Positions 42,745 to 54,989 of a stretch of 64,000 nucleotides of DNA are shown piece after piece (positions within the stretch are counted from its first letter, which is position 1; the number at the start of each line of letters is the position of its first letter). This DNA comes from Pseudomonas parasichuanensis. Its GTDB lineage: Bacteria > Pseudomonadota > Gammaproteobacteria > Pseudomonadales > Pseudomonadaceae. The position numbers and the translations under genes were made by a program. The stretch covers positions 186,001 through 250,000 of the forward strand of contig NZ_BQHO01000003.1 of the NCBI RefSeq assembly GCF_021601385.1, given 5' to 3'. The notes under the pieces were generated by a model. That model had not been told where the DNA came from and searched no databases. It saw only the letters and a list, made by a program, of their open reading frames with translations.

Positions 42745-43852
42745 TTATCCCGTCCTGACCAGCGAGATTGAAGGCCGCTACAGGGACCCTCCATTGAACC
42801 ACTGTACCCATGATACTTTCTGGTTCGCTGCAACCAAAAGTTCGTGCGGTAGGGCCGTCATGATTATAGACGCCCTTATTACTGTAAATACCCAAGCTTC
42901 CCACCCTTTGGGTTGTAACCACTTTCAAAATATCCTTGAGACCTTGACCACGGTGATTAAGATTGGTTCTCGACCTTCCCAACTTCATCGCAAACTTAAT
43001 AAGCTGGTGATCCTCACGCTTTTTGCCAATCATGGTCTTTACAAAATTCTCCAACTCTTCGCCACGTGTCTCGGGAAGAGAGCCAGGGATGCCAACCCCG
43101 AGATCACAGATAACTAAGAATATCTCGTCATTCTCTTGCTTCGCGAAGATCCACCACTTGGTTGGAGAATCAATCTCCATACCATCTGGCCGCTTGCTTA
43201 TATACGCGTGCTCGCTGGAGTTAGCCACCGCCTCCGCCATTCCGCTATTCACGGCAATACGGAGTTCCATATTTCGACCACTAGTAAGCAAGGCTGGCAA
43301 ATTGCCAACAACCGAGTCTAAGTTACCCTCAGTGCCACTCTGATAGAGCCAAACTACAACCTTCTCACTGTCAATTTTTTTAATACGAGGTGGGCATCCA
43401 AGCTTTTCCAGAATAGATACGTGCTGGAATAACTGCTCGACCACTTCATCCTCTGGGTAGGTAGCAGTTATTCTTGACTTGTACCTGGGGTCCTCCAGGA
43501 ATCGCTCCAACTCCGCTATCAAGAGGATGGTTCCACAAGGTAGAAGCTGGGTCACCTTGGAAAAGTCAATGGTGACCATAGAGACATCTTCGTTGCATAG
43601 ATGCTCTCTAAGCGACCTCAACGCCTCCAACAGCAACCCTCTGTGAGCTGCACGGTTCAGACTGATTTCTGCCGGCAATACAACCTTACGATTGCTGAAC
43701 TTTCTATTCGTTCGATCAGAAACACGCTCGCGGGCCCTCTCGCTACGGGAGCTCGATTTAGCTTTCCGCGCGAAACGCCTCCACTCCCTGAGGGGAGCAA
43801 GCCTAGTCAACCGTTTATGGCGATTCCGTTCACATTTATCGAGGCGTCTCAT
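42737..43852 (-). CDS. GHKL/HATPase-domain protein, first gene of cassette
   Basis: A 371-residue protein. Residues 1-55 are very basic (RRLDKCERNRHKRLTRLAPL). Residues 60-150 look like a STAS-like or related alpha/beta domain (SMVTIDFSKVTQLLPCGTIL). Residues 195-360 form a Bergerat-fold ATPase: N box E207-x3-N211 (GMAEAVANSSEHAY), G1 box D250-x-G-x-G254 and G2 box G302-x-GL. There is no dimerisation/His-phosphotransfer region, so it is not a normal sensor kinase. It is more like an anti-sigma/partner-switch or MutL-type ATPase. AT-rich codon use differs from the flanks. Confidence 0.8.
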   Translation of the reverse strand: MRRLDKCERNRHKRLTRLAPLREWRRFARKAKSSSRSERARERVSDRTNRKFSNRKVVLPAEISLNRAAHRGLLLEALRSLREHLCNEDVSMVTIDFSKVTQLLPCGTILLIAELERFLEDPRYKSRITATYPEDEVVEQLFQHVSILEKLGCPPRIKKIDSEKVVVWLYQSGTEGNLDSVVGNLPALLTSGRNMELRIAVNSGMAEAVANSSEHAYISKRPDGMEIDSPTKWWIFAKQENDEIFLVICDLGVGIPGSLPETRGEELENFVKTMIGKKREDHQLIKFAMKLGRSRTNLNHRGQGLKDILKVVTTQRVGSLGIYSNKGVYNHDGPTARTFGCSEPESIMGTVVQWRVPVAAFNLAGQDGINE

Positions 43853-44110
43853 ACGCTAACCAAGGCAAAGAAGGGTGGACTAAAATGTGCTCAATCCTAC
43901 CATGCCGATTGAGGTTTGTAGCTCCCGGAGCCCCCCCTTCTCAGCTTTGCGCAAAAGAAAAGATAGCCGGTCATGGTATGATCCCCAGCCAAGCCGGAGC
44001 TTGGTCAAAAATGCAGAGCCTGAAGCTCGATACTACTCGAGCACTGCCCGCCTTAAGGTTTTTGCCCCATAATTGCCCCACGAAACCCCGAGAAAGCTTC
44101 TAAACCGCTG
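43853..44110. other. 258-base boundary region between the cassette and mutS
   Basis: It should hold the cassette promoter (minus strand), the mutS promoter and one prophage end. A direct repeat TTGCCCCA (44062-44069 and 44073-44080) lies about 30 bases before mutS and could be part of an attachment site. No att pair could be proved. Confidence 0.4.
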
Positions 44111-46696
44111 ATGAACAAGGCAATTTCCGATTTCTCCGCACACACCCCGATGATGCAGCAGTACTGGAAGCTGAAAAACCAGCACCTGGACCAGCTGATG
44201 TTCTACCGCATGGGCGATTTCTACGAGATCTTCTACGAAGATGCGAAGAAAGCCGCGAAACTGCTGGATATCACCCTGACCGCCCGCGGCCAGTCGGCGG
44301 GCCAGTCGATCCCCATGTGCGGGATTCCGTTCCATTCGCTGGAAGGCTACCTGGCCAAGCTGGTCAAGCTCGGCGAATCGGTGGTGATCTGCGAACAGAT
44401 CGGCGACCCGGCCACCAGCAAGGGCCCGGTGGAGCGCCAGGTGGTGCGTATCATCACCCCCGGCACGATCAGCGACGAGGCCCTGCTCGACGAGCGCCGG
44501 GACAACCTGATCGCCGCCCTGCTGGGCGATGAGCGCCTGTTTGGCCTGGCGGTGCTGGACATCACCAGCGGCAACTTCAGCGTGCAGGAAATCAAGGGCT
44601 GGGAGAACCTGCTGGCGGAGCTTGAGCGCATCAACCCGGTCGAACTGCTGATCCCCGATGACTGGCCCCAGGGCCTGCCGGCCGAGAAGCGCCCGGGCGC
44701 TCGCCGCCGTGCGCCGTGGGACTTCGACCGTGACTCGGCGCGCAAGAGCCTGTGCCAGCAATTTGCAACCAAGGACCTCAAGGGCTTCGGTTGCGACAAG
44801 CTGACCCTGGCCATCGGCGCTGCCGGTTGCCTGCTGACCTACGCCAAGGAAACCCAGCGTACCGCCCTGCCCCACCTGCGCAGCCTGCGCCACGAGCGCA
44901 TGGACGACACCGTCATCCTCGACGCCGCCAGCCGCCGCAACCTGGAGTTGGACATCAACCTGGCCGGTGGCCGCGACAACACCCTGCAGTCGGTGCTCGA
45001 CCGTTGCCAGACCGCCATGGCCAGCCGCCTGCTGACCCGTTGGCTGAACCGCCCGCTACGCGACCTCAAAGTGCTCAAGGCGCGCCAGGACTCGATCCGT
45101 TGCCTGCTCGACGGCTACCGCTTCGAAAAGCTGCAGCCGCAGCTCAAGGAGATCGGTGACCTCGAACGCATCCTGGCGCGTATCGGCCTGCGCAACGCGC
45201 GCCCACGAGACCTTGCGCGCCTGCGCGACGCCCTCGGCGCCCTGCCCGAGCTGCAGAACGCCATGGCCGAGCTTGAGGCACCACACCTCGCGCGCCTGGC
45301 CGCCATCACCGGTACCTACCCCGAACTGGCGGGCATGCTGGAGCGGGCGATCATCGACAACCCGCCGGCGGTGATCCGCGACGGCGGCGTGCTCAAGACC
45401 GGCTACGACAGCGAGCTCGACGAGTTGCTGGCGATGAGCGAGAACGCCGGCCAGTTCCTCATCGACCTGGAAGCCCGCGAAAAAGCCCGTACGGGCCTGG
45501 CCAACCTCAAGGTCGGCTATAACCGCGTGCACGGTTACTTCATCGAACTGCCGACCAAGCAGGCCGAGCAGGCGCCGGGCGATTACATTCGTCGCCAGAC
45601 GCTCAAGGGCGCCGAGCGCTTCATCACCCCCGAGCTCAAGGCTTTCGAGGACAAGGCGCTGTCGGCCAAGAGCCGCGCCCTGGCCCGCGAGAAGATGCTC
45701 TACGACGCCCTGCTCGAAACCCTGATCGGCCACCTGGCACCGCTGCAGGACAGCGCTGCCGCCCTGGCTGAACTGGACGTACTGAGCAACCTCGCAGAGC
45801 GCGCGCTGAACCTGGACCTGAACTGCCCAAGCTTCGTCGACGAACCTTGCCTGCGCATCGAGCAGGGCCGCCACCCGGTGGTCGAGCAGGTACTGACCAC
45901 GCCGTTCGTGGCCAATGACCTGGGGCTCGACAACAGCACGCGCATGCTGATCATTACCGGCCCGAACATGGGCGGTAAGTCCACCTACATGCGCCAGACC
46001 GCCCTGATCGTGCTGATGGCCCATATCGGCAGCTTCGTGCCTGCCGCCCGCTGCGAGCTGTCGCTGGTCGACCGCATCTTCACCCGCATCGGCTCCAGCG
46101 ATGACCTGGCCGGTGGTCGCTCGACCTTCATGGTCGAGATGAGCGAGACCGCCAACATCCTGCACAACGCCACCGACCGCAGCCTGGTACTGATGGACGA
46201 AGTGGGTCGCGGCACCAGCACGTTCGACGGCCTGTCGCTGGCCTGGGCCGCCGCCGAGCGCCTGGCCCAGCTGCGCGCCTATACGCTGTTCGCCACGCAC
46301 TATTTCGAGCTGACCGTGCTGCCGGAGAGCGAGCCGCTGGTGGCCAACGTGCACCTGAACGCCACCGAGCACAACGAACGTATCGTCTTCCTGCACCACG
46401 TACTGCCTGGCCCTGCCAGCCAGAGCTACGGCCTGGCCGTGGCGCAACTGGCGGGTGTACCAGGGCCGGTGATCCAACGTGCCCGTGAGCACCTGGGCCG
46501 GTTGGAAACCACCAGCCTGCCCCATGAAACGCCGATTGCCAGCAAGAGCAAGGGCGAGCCGGGCGTGCCGCACCAAAGCGACCTGTTCGCCAGCCTTCCA
46601 CACCCGGCCATCGAAAAGCTGGGTAAGCTGGACCTGGACGACATGACCCCGCGCCAAGCTATCGAAATGCTATATCAACTGAAGAACCTGTTATAA
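44111..46696 (+). CDS. mutS: DNA mismatch repair protein MutS
   Basis: An 861-residue protein that recognises mispairs. The mismatch-binding F-x-E motif is at 37-39 ([11 protein letters not shown]). The connector, lever and clamp domains are followed by the ABC-type ATPase with Walker [10 protein letters not shown] (about 617-625), the signature GRSTFMVEM and Walker [12 protein letters not shown]. The C-terminal tetramerisation region is present. No clear Shine-Dalgarno sequence precedes ATG 44111. The gene is intact despite the prophage remnant ending just upstream, though its promoter region may have been exchanged at insertion. Confidence 0.97.
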   Translation: MNKAISDFSAHTPMMQQYWKLKNQHLDQLMFYRMGDFYEIFYEDAKKAAKLLDITLTARGQSAGQSIPMCGIPFHSLEGYLAKLVKLGESVVICEQIGDPATSKGPVERQVVRIITPGTISDEALLDERRDNLIAALLGDERLFGLAVLDITSGNFSVQEIKGWENLLAELERINPVELLIPDDWPQGLPAEKRPGARRRAPWDFDRDSARKSLCQQFATKDLKGFGCDKLTLAIGAAGCLLTYAKETQRTALPHLRSLRHERMDDTVILDAASRRNLELDINLAGGRDNTLQSVLDRCQTAMASRLLTRWLNRPLRDLKVLKARQDSIRCLLDGYRFEKLQPQLKEIGDLERILARIGLRNARPRDLARLRDALGALPELQNAMAELEAPHLARLAAITGTYPELAGMLERAIIDNPPAVIRDGGVLKTGYDSELDELLAMSENAGQFLIDLEAREKARTGLANLKVGYNRVHGYFIELPTKQAEQAPGDYIRRQTLKGAERFITPELKAFEDKALSAKSRALAREKMLYDALLETLIGHLAPLQDSAAALAELDVLSNLAERALNLDLNCPSFVDEPCLRIEQGRHPVVEQVLTTPFVANDLGLDNSTRMLIITGPNMGGKSTYMRQTALIVLMAHIGSFVPAARCELSLVDRIFTRIGSSDDLAGGRSTFMVEMSETANILHNATDRSLVLMDEVGRGTSTFDGLSLAWAAAERLAQLRAYTLFATHYFELTVLPESEPLVANVHLNATEHNERIVFLHHVLPGPASQSYGLAVAQLAGVPGPVIQRAREHLGRLETTSLPHETPIASKSKGEPGVPHQSDLFASLPHPAIEKLGKLDLDDMTPRQAIEMLYQLKNLL

Positions 46697-46835
46697 CGGC
46701 CACCCAAACAAGCTGGTAGAATCCGGCGCGGTTCGCGAGCGCTGCAGGTTATTAGCCTGGCCTGCAGCCACCACCGTGAACCGCGCTGCCCTGGAAGGAA
46801 GGGCAAGCTGCCGTCGCCTGAGGAGAGAATTAGAA

Positions 46836-47159
46836 ATGACCTTCGTCGTCACCGACAACTGCATCAAATGCAAGTACACCGACTGCGTGGAAGTCTGTCC
46901 GGTGGACTGCTTCTACGAAGGCCCGAATTTCCTGGTGATTCACCCGGACGAGTGCATCGACTGTGCACTGTGCGAGCCAGAGTGCCCGGCCCAGGCCATC
47001 TTCTCTGAAGACGAAGTGCCGGCAGGCATGGAGAACTTCATCGAGCTGAACGCCGAACTGGCGGAGATCTGGCCGAACATCACCGAGCGCAAGGACGCCC
47101 TGCCCGACGCTGAAGAGTGGGACGGCAAGCCAGGCAAGATCGCCGATCTGGAGCGCTGA
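46836..47159 (+). CDS. fdxA: 7Fe ferredoxin FdxA
   Basis: A 107-residue seven-iron ferredoxin carrying one 3Fe-4S and one 4Fe-4S cluster. Cys at 9, 12, 17, 21, 25, 40, 43, 46 and 50 give the two cluster-binding groups ([14 protein letters not shown] and [12 protein letters not shown]). The start at 46836 is preceded by AGGAG. It lies between mutS and rsmZ as in other pseudomonads. It serves electron transfer; the partner is unknown. Confidence 0.96.
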   Translation: MTFVVTDNCIKCKYTDCVEVCPVDCFYEGPNFLVIHPDECIDCALCEPECPAQAIFSEDEVPAGMENFIELNAELAEIWPNITERKDALPDAEEWDGKPGKIADLER

Positions 47160-47172
47160 TCGTCCAGATACG

Positions 47173-47198
47173 AAAAAGGCCCGCAACGGGCCTTTTTT
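47173..47198 (+). terminator. Terminator of fdxA
   Basis: AAAAAGGCCCG pairs with CGGGCCTTTTTT around three bases, 14 bases after the stop. It faces the rsmZ terminator. Confidence 0.92.
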
Positions 47199-47212
47199 GA
47201 TTTTCAGCGGGC

Positions 47213-47344
47213 AAAAAAAAGGGGCGGTATGACCCGCCCACATTTTTTCCGTAGTCCCTGTATATCCCACTCATCATCCTGATGAATCGCCTCCTGCGAT
47301 GTCCTGGTACTCATCCTGAGCGCCTGTGCCTGTCCGTCGGCACA
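47213..47344 (-). ncRNA. rsmZ: Small regulatory RNA RsmZ
   Basis: On the minus strand a sequence of about 130 bases begins TGTGCCGACGGACAGGCACA (a 5' hairpin with GGA in the loop) and contains eight GGA motifs, several in the form CAGGA, then ends in a terminator (GGGCGG/CCGCCC plus eight T). A -10 TAGTAT (47351-47356 on the opposite strand) lies 6 bases upstream of the start. A GacA box lies about 180 bases upstream. RsmZ titrates the RsmA/CsrA-family translational repressors under GacS/GacA control. Its position between fdxA and rpoS matches other pseudomonads. Confidence 0.95.
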
Positions 47345-47516
47345 GTTCGAATACTAGCGATTCCCACGGGGTCGGCAAGCGACGAATCTCTCAAGAGATT
47401 TCAGGCGACACAATCGTTAACACCAGAAAATAGCCTAATATTCAGCTACTTAGAAAAAGTACGTCAGTGAAAACGACATTGATTTACTAACCCCTACAAC
47501 GATTACTTACACAACA

Positions 47517-47534
47517 AGTAAGCGATCGCTTACA
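47517..47534 (-). promoter_or_regulatory. GacA upstream activating sequence of rsmZ
   Basis: Read on the minus strand the site is TGTAAG-CGATCG-CTTACT, one base from the palindromic consensus TGTAAG-N6-CTTACA. It is centred about 181 bases upstream of the rsmZ start, the known distance for this element. Confidence 0.93.
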
Positions 47535-47580
47535 CGCGATAGCACAAGGGTAGATAACTAAACATTTAGCCTCCACGAAC

Positions 47581-47612
47581 AAAAACGCCCCGAGATTATC
47601 GGGGCGTTTCTT
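47581..47612 (-). terminator. Terminator of rpoS
   Basis: ACGCCCCGA and TCGGGGCGT pair around five bases. The minus-strand transcript ends in a U-run (TTTTTG). Confidence 0.88.
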
Positions 47613-47627
47613 GTGGCTACGTCAGTG

Positions 47628-48635
47628 CTACTGGAACAAGGACTCGCTGGACAAACCGTTCTTCTCGAGGATTTCGCGCAGGCGCTTGAGGCCCTCTACC
47701 TGGATCTGCCGCACCCGCTCACGGGTCAGGCCGATCTCCAGGCCTACGTCCTCCAGGGTACTGCTTTCATGGCCACGCAAGCCGAAACGACGCACCACGA
47801 CCTCACGCTGCTTGTCGGTCAACTCGCCCAGCCATTGATCGATGCTTTGCGACAGATCATCGTCCTGCAGCAACTCGCAAGGGTCGGTGGGGCGGTCATC
47901 GGTGAGCGTGTCCAGCAGCGTCTTGTCGGAGTCCGGGCCCAGCGAGACGTCCACCGACGAGACCCGCTCGTTGAGACCGAGCATGCGCTTGACCTCGGCA
48001 ACCGGCTTCTCCAGCAGGTTGGCGATCTCTTCCGGCGACGGCTCATGGTCGAGCTTCTGCGTCAGCTCCCGCGCAGCACGCAGGTAGACGTTGAGCTCCT
48101 TGACCACGTGAATCGGCAGGCGGATGGTGCGGGTCTGGTTCATGATCGCCCGCTCGATGGTCTGGCGGATCCACCAGGTGGCATAGGTCGAGAAGCGGAA
48201 GCCGCGCTCGGGGTCGAACTTCTCGACCGCACGAATCAGGCCCAGGTTGCCTTCCTCGATGAGGTCGAGCAGCGACAGGCCACGATTGACGTAACGACGA
48301 GCGATCTTCACCACCAGGCGCAGGTTGCTTTCGATCATGCGCTTGCGCCCTGCGGGGTCGCCTTTCTGCGACAGGCGCGCGAAATGCACTTCTTCCTCTG
48401 GCGAGAGCAAAGGCGAGAAGCCGATTTCGTTGAGATACAGCTGGGTGGCATCGAGCGCCCGGCTGTAATCGATGTACTTGTGCTGCTTGAGCGATGCGCT
48501 CTGTTTCGACTTGGTCCGAACCGAAGGTACAGCAGGTTCGTCTGACACCACATCCGTTTCCAAAACGATGCCCGTCTCCATCAGGAGGAGCTCATCGTCG
48601 ATGTCAAACTCCGGCACTTCTTTACTGAGAGCCAT
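47628..48635 (-). CDS. rpoS: Stationary-phase sigma factor RpoS
   Basis: A 335-residue sigma-70 family factor for stationary phase and general stress. Region 2 ([20 protein letters not shown] then [14 protein letters not shown]) and region 4.2 ([20 protein letters not shown]) are clear. AAGGA precedes the ATG. It follows nlpD with about 105 bases between; in related species its main promoter lies within nlpD. A terminator separates it from the rsmZ control region. Confidence 0.98.
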   Translation of the reverse strand: MALSKEVPEFDIDDELLLMETGIVLETDVVSDEPAVPSVRTKSKQSASLKQHKYIDYSRALDATQLYLNEIGFSPLLSPEEEVHFARLSQKGDPAGRKRMIESNLRLVVKIARRYVNRGLSLLDLIEEGNLGLIRAVEKFDPERGFRFSTYATWWIRQTIERAIMNQTRTIRLPIHVVKELNVYLRAARELTQKLDHEPSPEEIANLLEKPVAEVKRMLGLNERVSSVDVSLGPDSDKTLLDTLTDDRPTDPCELLQDDDLSQSIDQWLGELTDKQREVVVRRFGLRGHESSTLEDVGLEIGLTRERVRQIQVEGLKRLREILEKNGLSSESLFQ

Positions 48636-48740
48636 TGTTATAGTCCTTTGCTGAGTTCGAACTCAGACTCGAGCGTCACCTCTCCGTGGCAGCGCTGGAG
48701 CCTGTCCCCTCTACGTCGGAGGAACAGGCTGGGACAAAGA

Positions 48741-49613
48741 TCAACGGCGTGGCAGGAACTGGAGTGGGTCGACGGGTTTACCCTGGCGGCGAATCTCGAA
48801 ATGCAGCTTCACCCGATCAGTGCCCGTGGATCCCATCTCTGCGATCGTCTGCCCTGCCTTGACCTGCTGCCCCTCCCGAACCAAAAGCCTGCGGTTGTGG
48901 CCGTAGGCACTGACGTAGGTATCGCTGTGCTTGATGATGATCAGCTCGCCGTAGCCCCGCAAGCCACTCCCCGCGTAAACCACTGCACCATCAGCGGCAG
49001 CAAAAACAGGCTGTCCCAAATCACCGGCGATATCAACGCCTTTATTCAAACTGCCGTTTGAAGCAAATTTTCCAATCAACACGCCGTTCGCCGGCCACGT
49101 CCAGCCGCCAACGGCGCGCTCTGCGGCGGGCACCTGGGCAACCGTTTGCGAGGAAGACGAAGACGCCGAAGTGGCCGATTTGCCATTGTTCGCCGGAGCT
49201 GGAGTGGTGCCGACAGGGCGGCGGATGACCGTGGTCTTGCTCGACGACGAGGGGCTGCTGGTGACCACCGTAGTGCTGCCACCGGTACCGCTGCTGAAGC
49301 GAATCGGCTGGCCCGGGCGAATGGTGTAGGGCGCGGGGATATTGTTGCGCGCCGCCAACTCCTTGTAATCCCAGCCGTAGCGGAAGGCGATGGAGAACAG
49401 CGTGTCGCCGGGCTTGACGACATACTGCCCCGAGGTGACGGCCGGGCGCTTGGGCGCTGCGTTGTTACGGTCGACCACACGTGCACCACTCGAGCCGGTA
49501 CTGGAGCAGCCAGCCAACAGGGTTCCCATGGCCAGCGCAATCACCACAAGCTTCAAAACCGATCGTTCCTTGCGCTGCCCAATGCCTGTGTGACCCACCC
49601 GCGCTCCCCTCAT
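48741..49613 (-). CDS. nlpD: Lipoprotein NlpD (LysM and degenerate LytM domains)
   Basis: A 290-residue outer-membrane lipoprotein with lipobox LLAGC (Cys about 36), a LysM peptidoglycan-binding domain (YVVKPGDTLFSIAFRYGWDY, about 62-106), a Ser/Thr-rich linker and a C-terminal M23/LytM domain. In the LytM domain the first zinc ligand is missing (LNKGVDIAG instead of H-x-G-x-D), as in NlpD activators of cell-division amidases. A start 10 codons upstream is possible. It lies directly before rpoS. Confidence 0.93.
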   Translation of the reverse strand: MRGARVGHTGIGQRKERSVLKLVVIALAMGTLLAGCSSTGSSGARVVDRNNAAPKRPAVTSGQYVVKPGDTLFSIAFRYGWDYKELAARNNIPAPYTIRPGQPIRFSSGTGGSTTVVTSSPSSSSKTTVIRRPVGTTPAPANNGKSATSASSSSSQTVAQVPAAERAVGGWTWPANGVLIGKFASNGSLNKGVDIAGDLGQPVFAAADGAVVYAGSGLRGYGELIIIKHSDTYVSAYGHNRRLLVREGQQVKAGQTIAEMGSTGTDRVKLHFEIRRQGKPVDPLQFLPRR

Positions 49614-49776
49614 GGTGCCGAAAGATGACGATGCAAAATGCAATAATGTTGCAATTATACCCGAGCCGCCTCGCTTGGGGTGGCTCGCGGTGAACCGGCG
49701 AACGCCAGATACCTCGCCAGATAGACAGGGCCCGGGCGCGGGAATTCGTTGCTGACGTAAATATTCCGTGTATTCG

Positions 49777-51190
<1,414 letters not shown>

Positions 51191-51203
<13 letters not shown>

Positions 51204-52249
51204 GGGCTGTCCGTCTGCCCTGCCGGCACCAGATCGACGAGTTCGCGCACCACCACGGTGGCGAAGCATCCGGCCGGAAGGACGAATTCCAGTTGCAGGA
51301 TATCAGGCTCGGGATAATGCCACGTCAGCCGCCCAATAGGGAGCCGCAGGATGCGCCGTTCGTGATCCATGCCCGCACGGGCCAGCCATTGGCACAGTGC
51401 CGGGTGCTGTTCGGCGAGGGCCGATTCGACCGCCAGCGTGGCGCCACTGCTCGGGGCATCGCCCTCGCCCCACAGCGGGCCGGTGGGGTGCAGGTCGAGA
51501 ATCGCCAGGCGCGGATCGCTGCACTCGGCCTCCCCCGCCGGGAAGAAGCTGCGGCTGTCGGTGAAGGCCAGCAGGTCGCCAACCTGGGCACGCTGCCAGC
51601 TGCCATCGGCCACGCGGGTGGCCAGCACCTGGTTGAACAGGTAGCTGCGCCCCGCCGAAAGCAAGCGTGAACGCACGTTGCGTTGCTCCGGCAGCGCCTG
51701 GCGCGCCGCCCAGTCCTGGGCATCGTAAACGTTGCCACCGGCATGGCCGAAACGTTGGCTACCGAAGTAGTTGGGCACACCCTGCTGCTTGAGTTGCTCG
51801 AGGCGCGCATCGAGGGCCTGGTGGTCGGCCTGCAGGGCGGTCAGGCGCAGCGTGAAACCGTTGGCCGCATGGGCGCCGCGCTGCAGCTTGCGCTGGTGGC
51901 GCACTTGCTTGAGCACGCGCAGGGTTTCGTCTTCGGCACGGGACAGGTCGGGGTCGGCCTTGCCCGGCAAGTGCAGGCTGAACCACTGGCGGGTCAGGGC
52001 CTGGCGATCCTTGAGGCCGGCATAGCTGATCGAACGCACCGGCACACCGGCAGCGCGCGCCAGGCGGCGGGCGGCTTCCTCGGTGTTGAGGTCACGCTTC
52101 TCGACCCACAGCCACAGGTGCTCGCCCTGGCCGGACAACGGGATGTCGAGCACTTCGTCGACCTGGAAGTCTTCGGCCACCGCCTTGAGCACCGCGGTGC
52201 CCAGCGCGTCACCCGAGGCACGCGGCCCCAGCAGTTGCATCTCGTTCAT
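51191..52249 (-). CDS. truD: tRNA pseudouridine(13) synthase TruD
   Basis: A 352-residue enzyme that makes pseudouridine at position 13 of tRNA-Glu. The catalytic Asp is D81 in [31 protein letters not shown] and the inserted TRUD domain are present. It overlaps ispF by 4 bases and surE by 13 bases, as in a compact operon. Confidence 0.95.
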
Positions 52250-52719
52250 ACCGACAGCAACAGGGCAACCGCGTGCACGGCGATCCCCTCCTCACGGCCG
52301 GTGAAGCCCAGTTTTTCTTCGGTGGTGGCCTTGACGTTGACCTGGTCGAGCTCGACCTGCAGGTCTTCGGCGATGCGCTGGCGCATGGTCTCGATATGCG
52401 GGGCCATTTTCGGCGCCTGGGCGACGATGGTGGCGTCGACGTTGCCGACCTTCCAGCCCTTGTTGCGCACGACGCCGACCACATGGCGCAGCAGCACGCG
52501 GCTGTCGGCGCCCTTGAACTGCGGGTCGGTGTCCGGGAAGTGCTTGCCGATGTCACCCAGCGCCGCAGCGCCAAGCAGGGCATCGCTCAGGGCGTGCAGC
52601 AGCACGTCACCATCGGAATGGGCCAACAGGCCGTATTTGTGGGGGATACGCACCCCGCCCAGGGTAATGAAATCACCGTCGGCGAAACGGTGGACATCGT
52701 AGCCATGGCCAATACGCAT
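52246..52719 (-). CDS. ispF: 2-C-methyl-D-erythritol 2,4-cyclodiphosphate synthase
   Basis: A 157-residue enzyme of the MEP isoprenoid pathway. Zinc ligands D8, H10 and H42 are in place (GHGYDVHRF and [12 protein letters not shown]). The start [10 protein letters not shown] at 52719 is canonical. It stands only 2 bases downstream of the T-run of a terminator-like hairpin, and I see no Shine-Dalgarno sequence. Unlike in E. coli, ispD is not adjacent; fghA, frmA and a LysR gene lie between. Confidence 0.96.
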   Translation of the reverse strand: MRIGHGYDVHRFADGDFITLGGVRIPHKYGLLAHSDGDVLLHALSDALLGAAALGDIGKHFPDTDPQFKGADSRVLLRHVVGVVRNKGWKVGNVDATIVAQAPKMAPHIETMRQRIAEDLQVELDQVNVKATTEEKLGFTGREEGIAVHAVALLLSV

Positions 52720-52721
52720 AG

Positions 52722-52748
52722 AAAAACGCCCTGATTGAGACAGGGCGT
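52722..52748 (-). terminator. Terminator-like hairpin immediately before the ispF start codon
   Basis: ACGCCCTG pairs with CAGGGCGT (loop of 7) and is followed in the minus direction by TTTTT and, 2 bases later, the ispF ATG. It could end the fghA transcript or attenuate ispF. Confidence 0.75.
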
Positions 52749-52790
52749 GATTCTACCTGCTTTATGCACTATTGGGGCTGCTGTGCAGCC

Positions 52791-52887
52791 CTTCGCGGTG
52801 GTCCGGCACACCGGTGAACCCGCTCCCACAGGAACCGGAAAATTCTGATGCCGGCAAAATCCTGTGGGAGCGGGTTCACCCGCGAAG
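52791..52887. repeat. REP doublet (inverted pair) between ispF and fghA
   Basis: TTCGCGG...GAACCCGCTCCCACAGG (52792-52832) faces CCTGTGGGAGCGGGTTCACC (from 52861, to CGCGAAG at 52887). The left copy has an internal insertion of about 13 bases. This is the typical P. putida-group REP sequence. Confidence 0.88.
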
Positions 52888-52909
52888 AATCCAATGTGTT
52901 TTTGACCTG

Positions 52910-53758
52910 TTACACCCTGCCCAGTGCCACCGCATGATGGCGCAGGTGCTCATCGATGAAGCTGGCGATGAAGTAGTAGCTGTGGTCGTAGCCCGGCTGC
53001 ATACGCAGGGTCAGCCCATGCCCACCCTTGCGGGCCGCCTGCTCCAATGCCTCTGGCTTGAGCTGTTTCTCAAGGAAGTCGTCACGGTCACCCTGGTCCA
53101 CCAGCAGCGGCGGGCATTCACCCGCCTCGGCCAGCAACGCACTGGCATCCCACTCGCGCCAGCGCGCCCGGTCTTCGCCCAGGTAGCGGCTGAAGGCCTT
53201 CTCGCCCCAAGGGCAGTCCATCGGGTTGCTGATCGGCGAGAACGCCGACACCGAGCGGTAACGCCCCGGGTTGCGCAAGGCGCAGACCAGCGCACCATGC
53301 CCGCCCATGGAGTGGCCGCTGATGCTGCGCTGATCGGACGCCGGGAAGTGCGCCTCGATCAGTGCCGGCAGCTCGTCCACCACGTAGTCATGCATACGGT
53401 AGTGCTGGGCCCAGGGCTGCTGGGTGGCGTTGAGGTAGAAGCCGGCCCCCAGGCCGAAGTCCCAGGCACCCTCCGGATCACCTGGCACCCCTTCGCCACG
53501 CGGGCTGGTATCAGGCGCAACGATGATCAGCCCAAGCTCTGCGGCCAGGCGCTGGGCGCCGGCCTTCTGCATGAAGTTCTCGTCGGTGCAGGTCAGGCCG
53601 CTGAGCCAGTACAGCACCGGCAGTCTTTCGCCCTGCTCGGCCTGGGGCGGCAGGTACACGGCGAACACCATGTCGCAGCCGAGCACCTTGGAGCTGTGCC
53701 GGTAGCGCTTGTGCCAGCCGCCGAAGCTCTTCTGGCAGGAGATGTTTTCCAGCGTCAT
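52910..53758 (-). CDS. fghA: S-formylglutathione hydrolase
   Basis: A 282-residue esterase of the alpha/beta-hydrolase fold that splits S-formylglutathione into formate and glutathione. The nucleophile elbow is GHSMGG (Ser150), with Asp in QGDRDDF and His in [14 protein letters not shown]-like oxyanion region [12 protein letters not shown] is present. It follows frmA by 10 bases, completing the glutathione-dependent formaldehyde detoxification pathway. Confidence 0.96.
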   Translation of the reverse strand: MTLENISCQKSFGGWHKRYRHSSKVLGCDMVFAVYLPPQAEQGERLPVLYWLSGLTCTDENFMQKAGAQRLAAELGLIIVAPDTSPRGEGVPGDPEGAWDFGLGAGFYLNATQQPWAQHYRMHDYVVDELPALIEAHFPASDQRSISGHSMGGHGALVCALRNPGRYRSVSAFSPISNPMDCPWGEKAFSRYLGEDRARWREWDASALLAEAGECPPLLVDQGDRDDFLEKQLKPEALEQAARKGGHGLTLRMQPGYDHSYYFIASFIDEHLRHHAVALGRV

Positions 53759-53768
53759 GGCAAGGGCC

Positions 53769-54908
<1,140 letters not shown>

Positions 54909-54989
54909 TCAGTCCCGCAGTGTAATTCATGCCTATTTGATGAATAATCCGGCCAACTAAAAAACATTATTGCCATACAGGGATAATCC

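Larger units (their letters stand above)
36790..44110. mobile_element. Remnant of an integrase-encoding prophage next to mutS
   Basis: The plus-strand run methyltransferase - two small unknown genes - ASCH-like gene - excisionase - integrase, together with a head-protease-like fragment, is what remains of a siphovirus-like prophage whose replication, packaging and head genes are gone. The integrase lies towards mutS, and a three-gene cassette of lower GC lies between it and mutS. I could not identify a reliable attL/attR pair. Confidence 0.65.

Noticed and set aside
42737-43852. HATPase gene considered as a sensor histidine kinase
   Set aside because: No dimerisation/His-phosphotransfer helix, no H box, no membrane or PAS sensor part and no response regulator nearby.
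47282-47470. 62-codon plus-strand frame between fdxA and rpoS
   Set aside because: It lies antisense to the RsmZ RNA and its promoter; no ribosome-binding site and no recognisable product.
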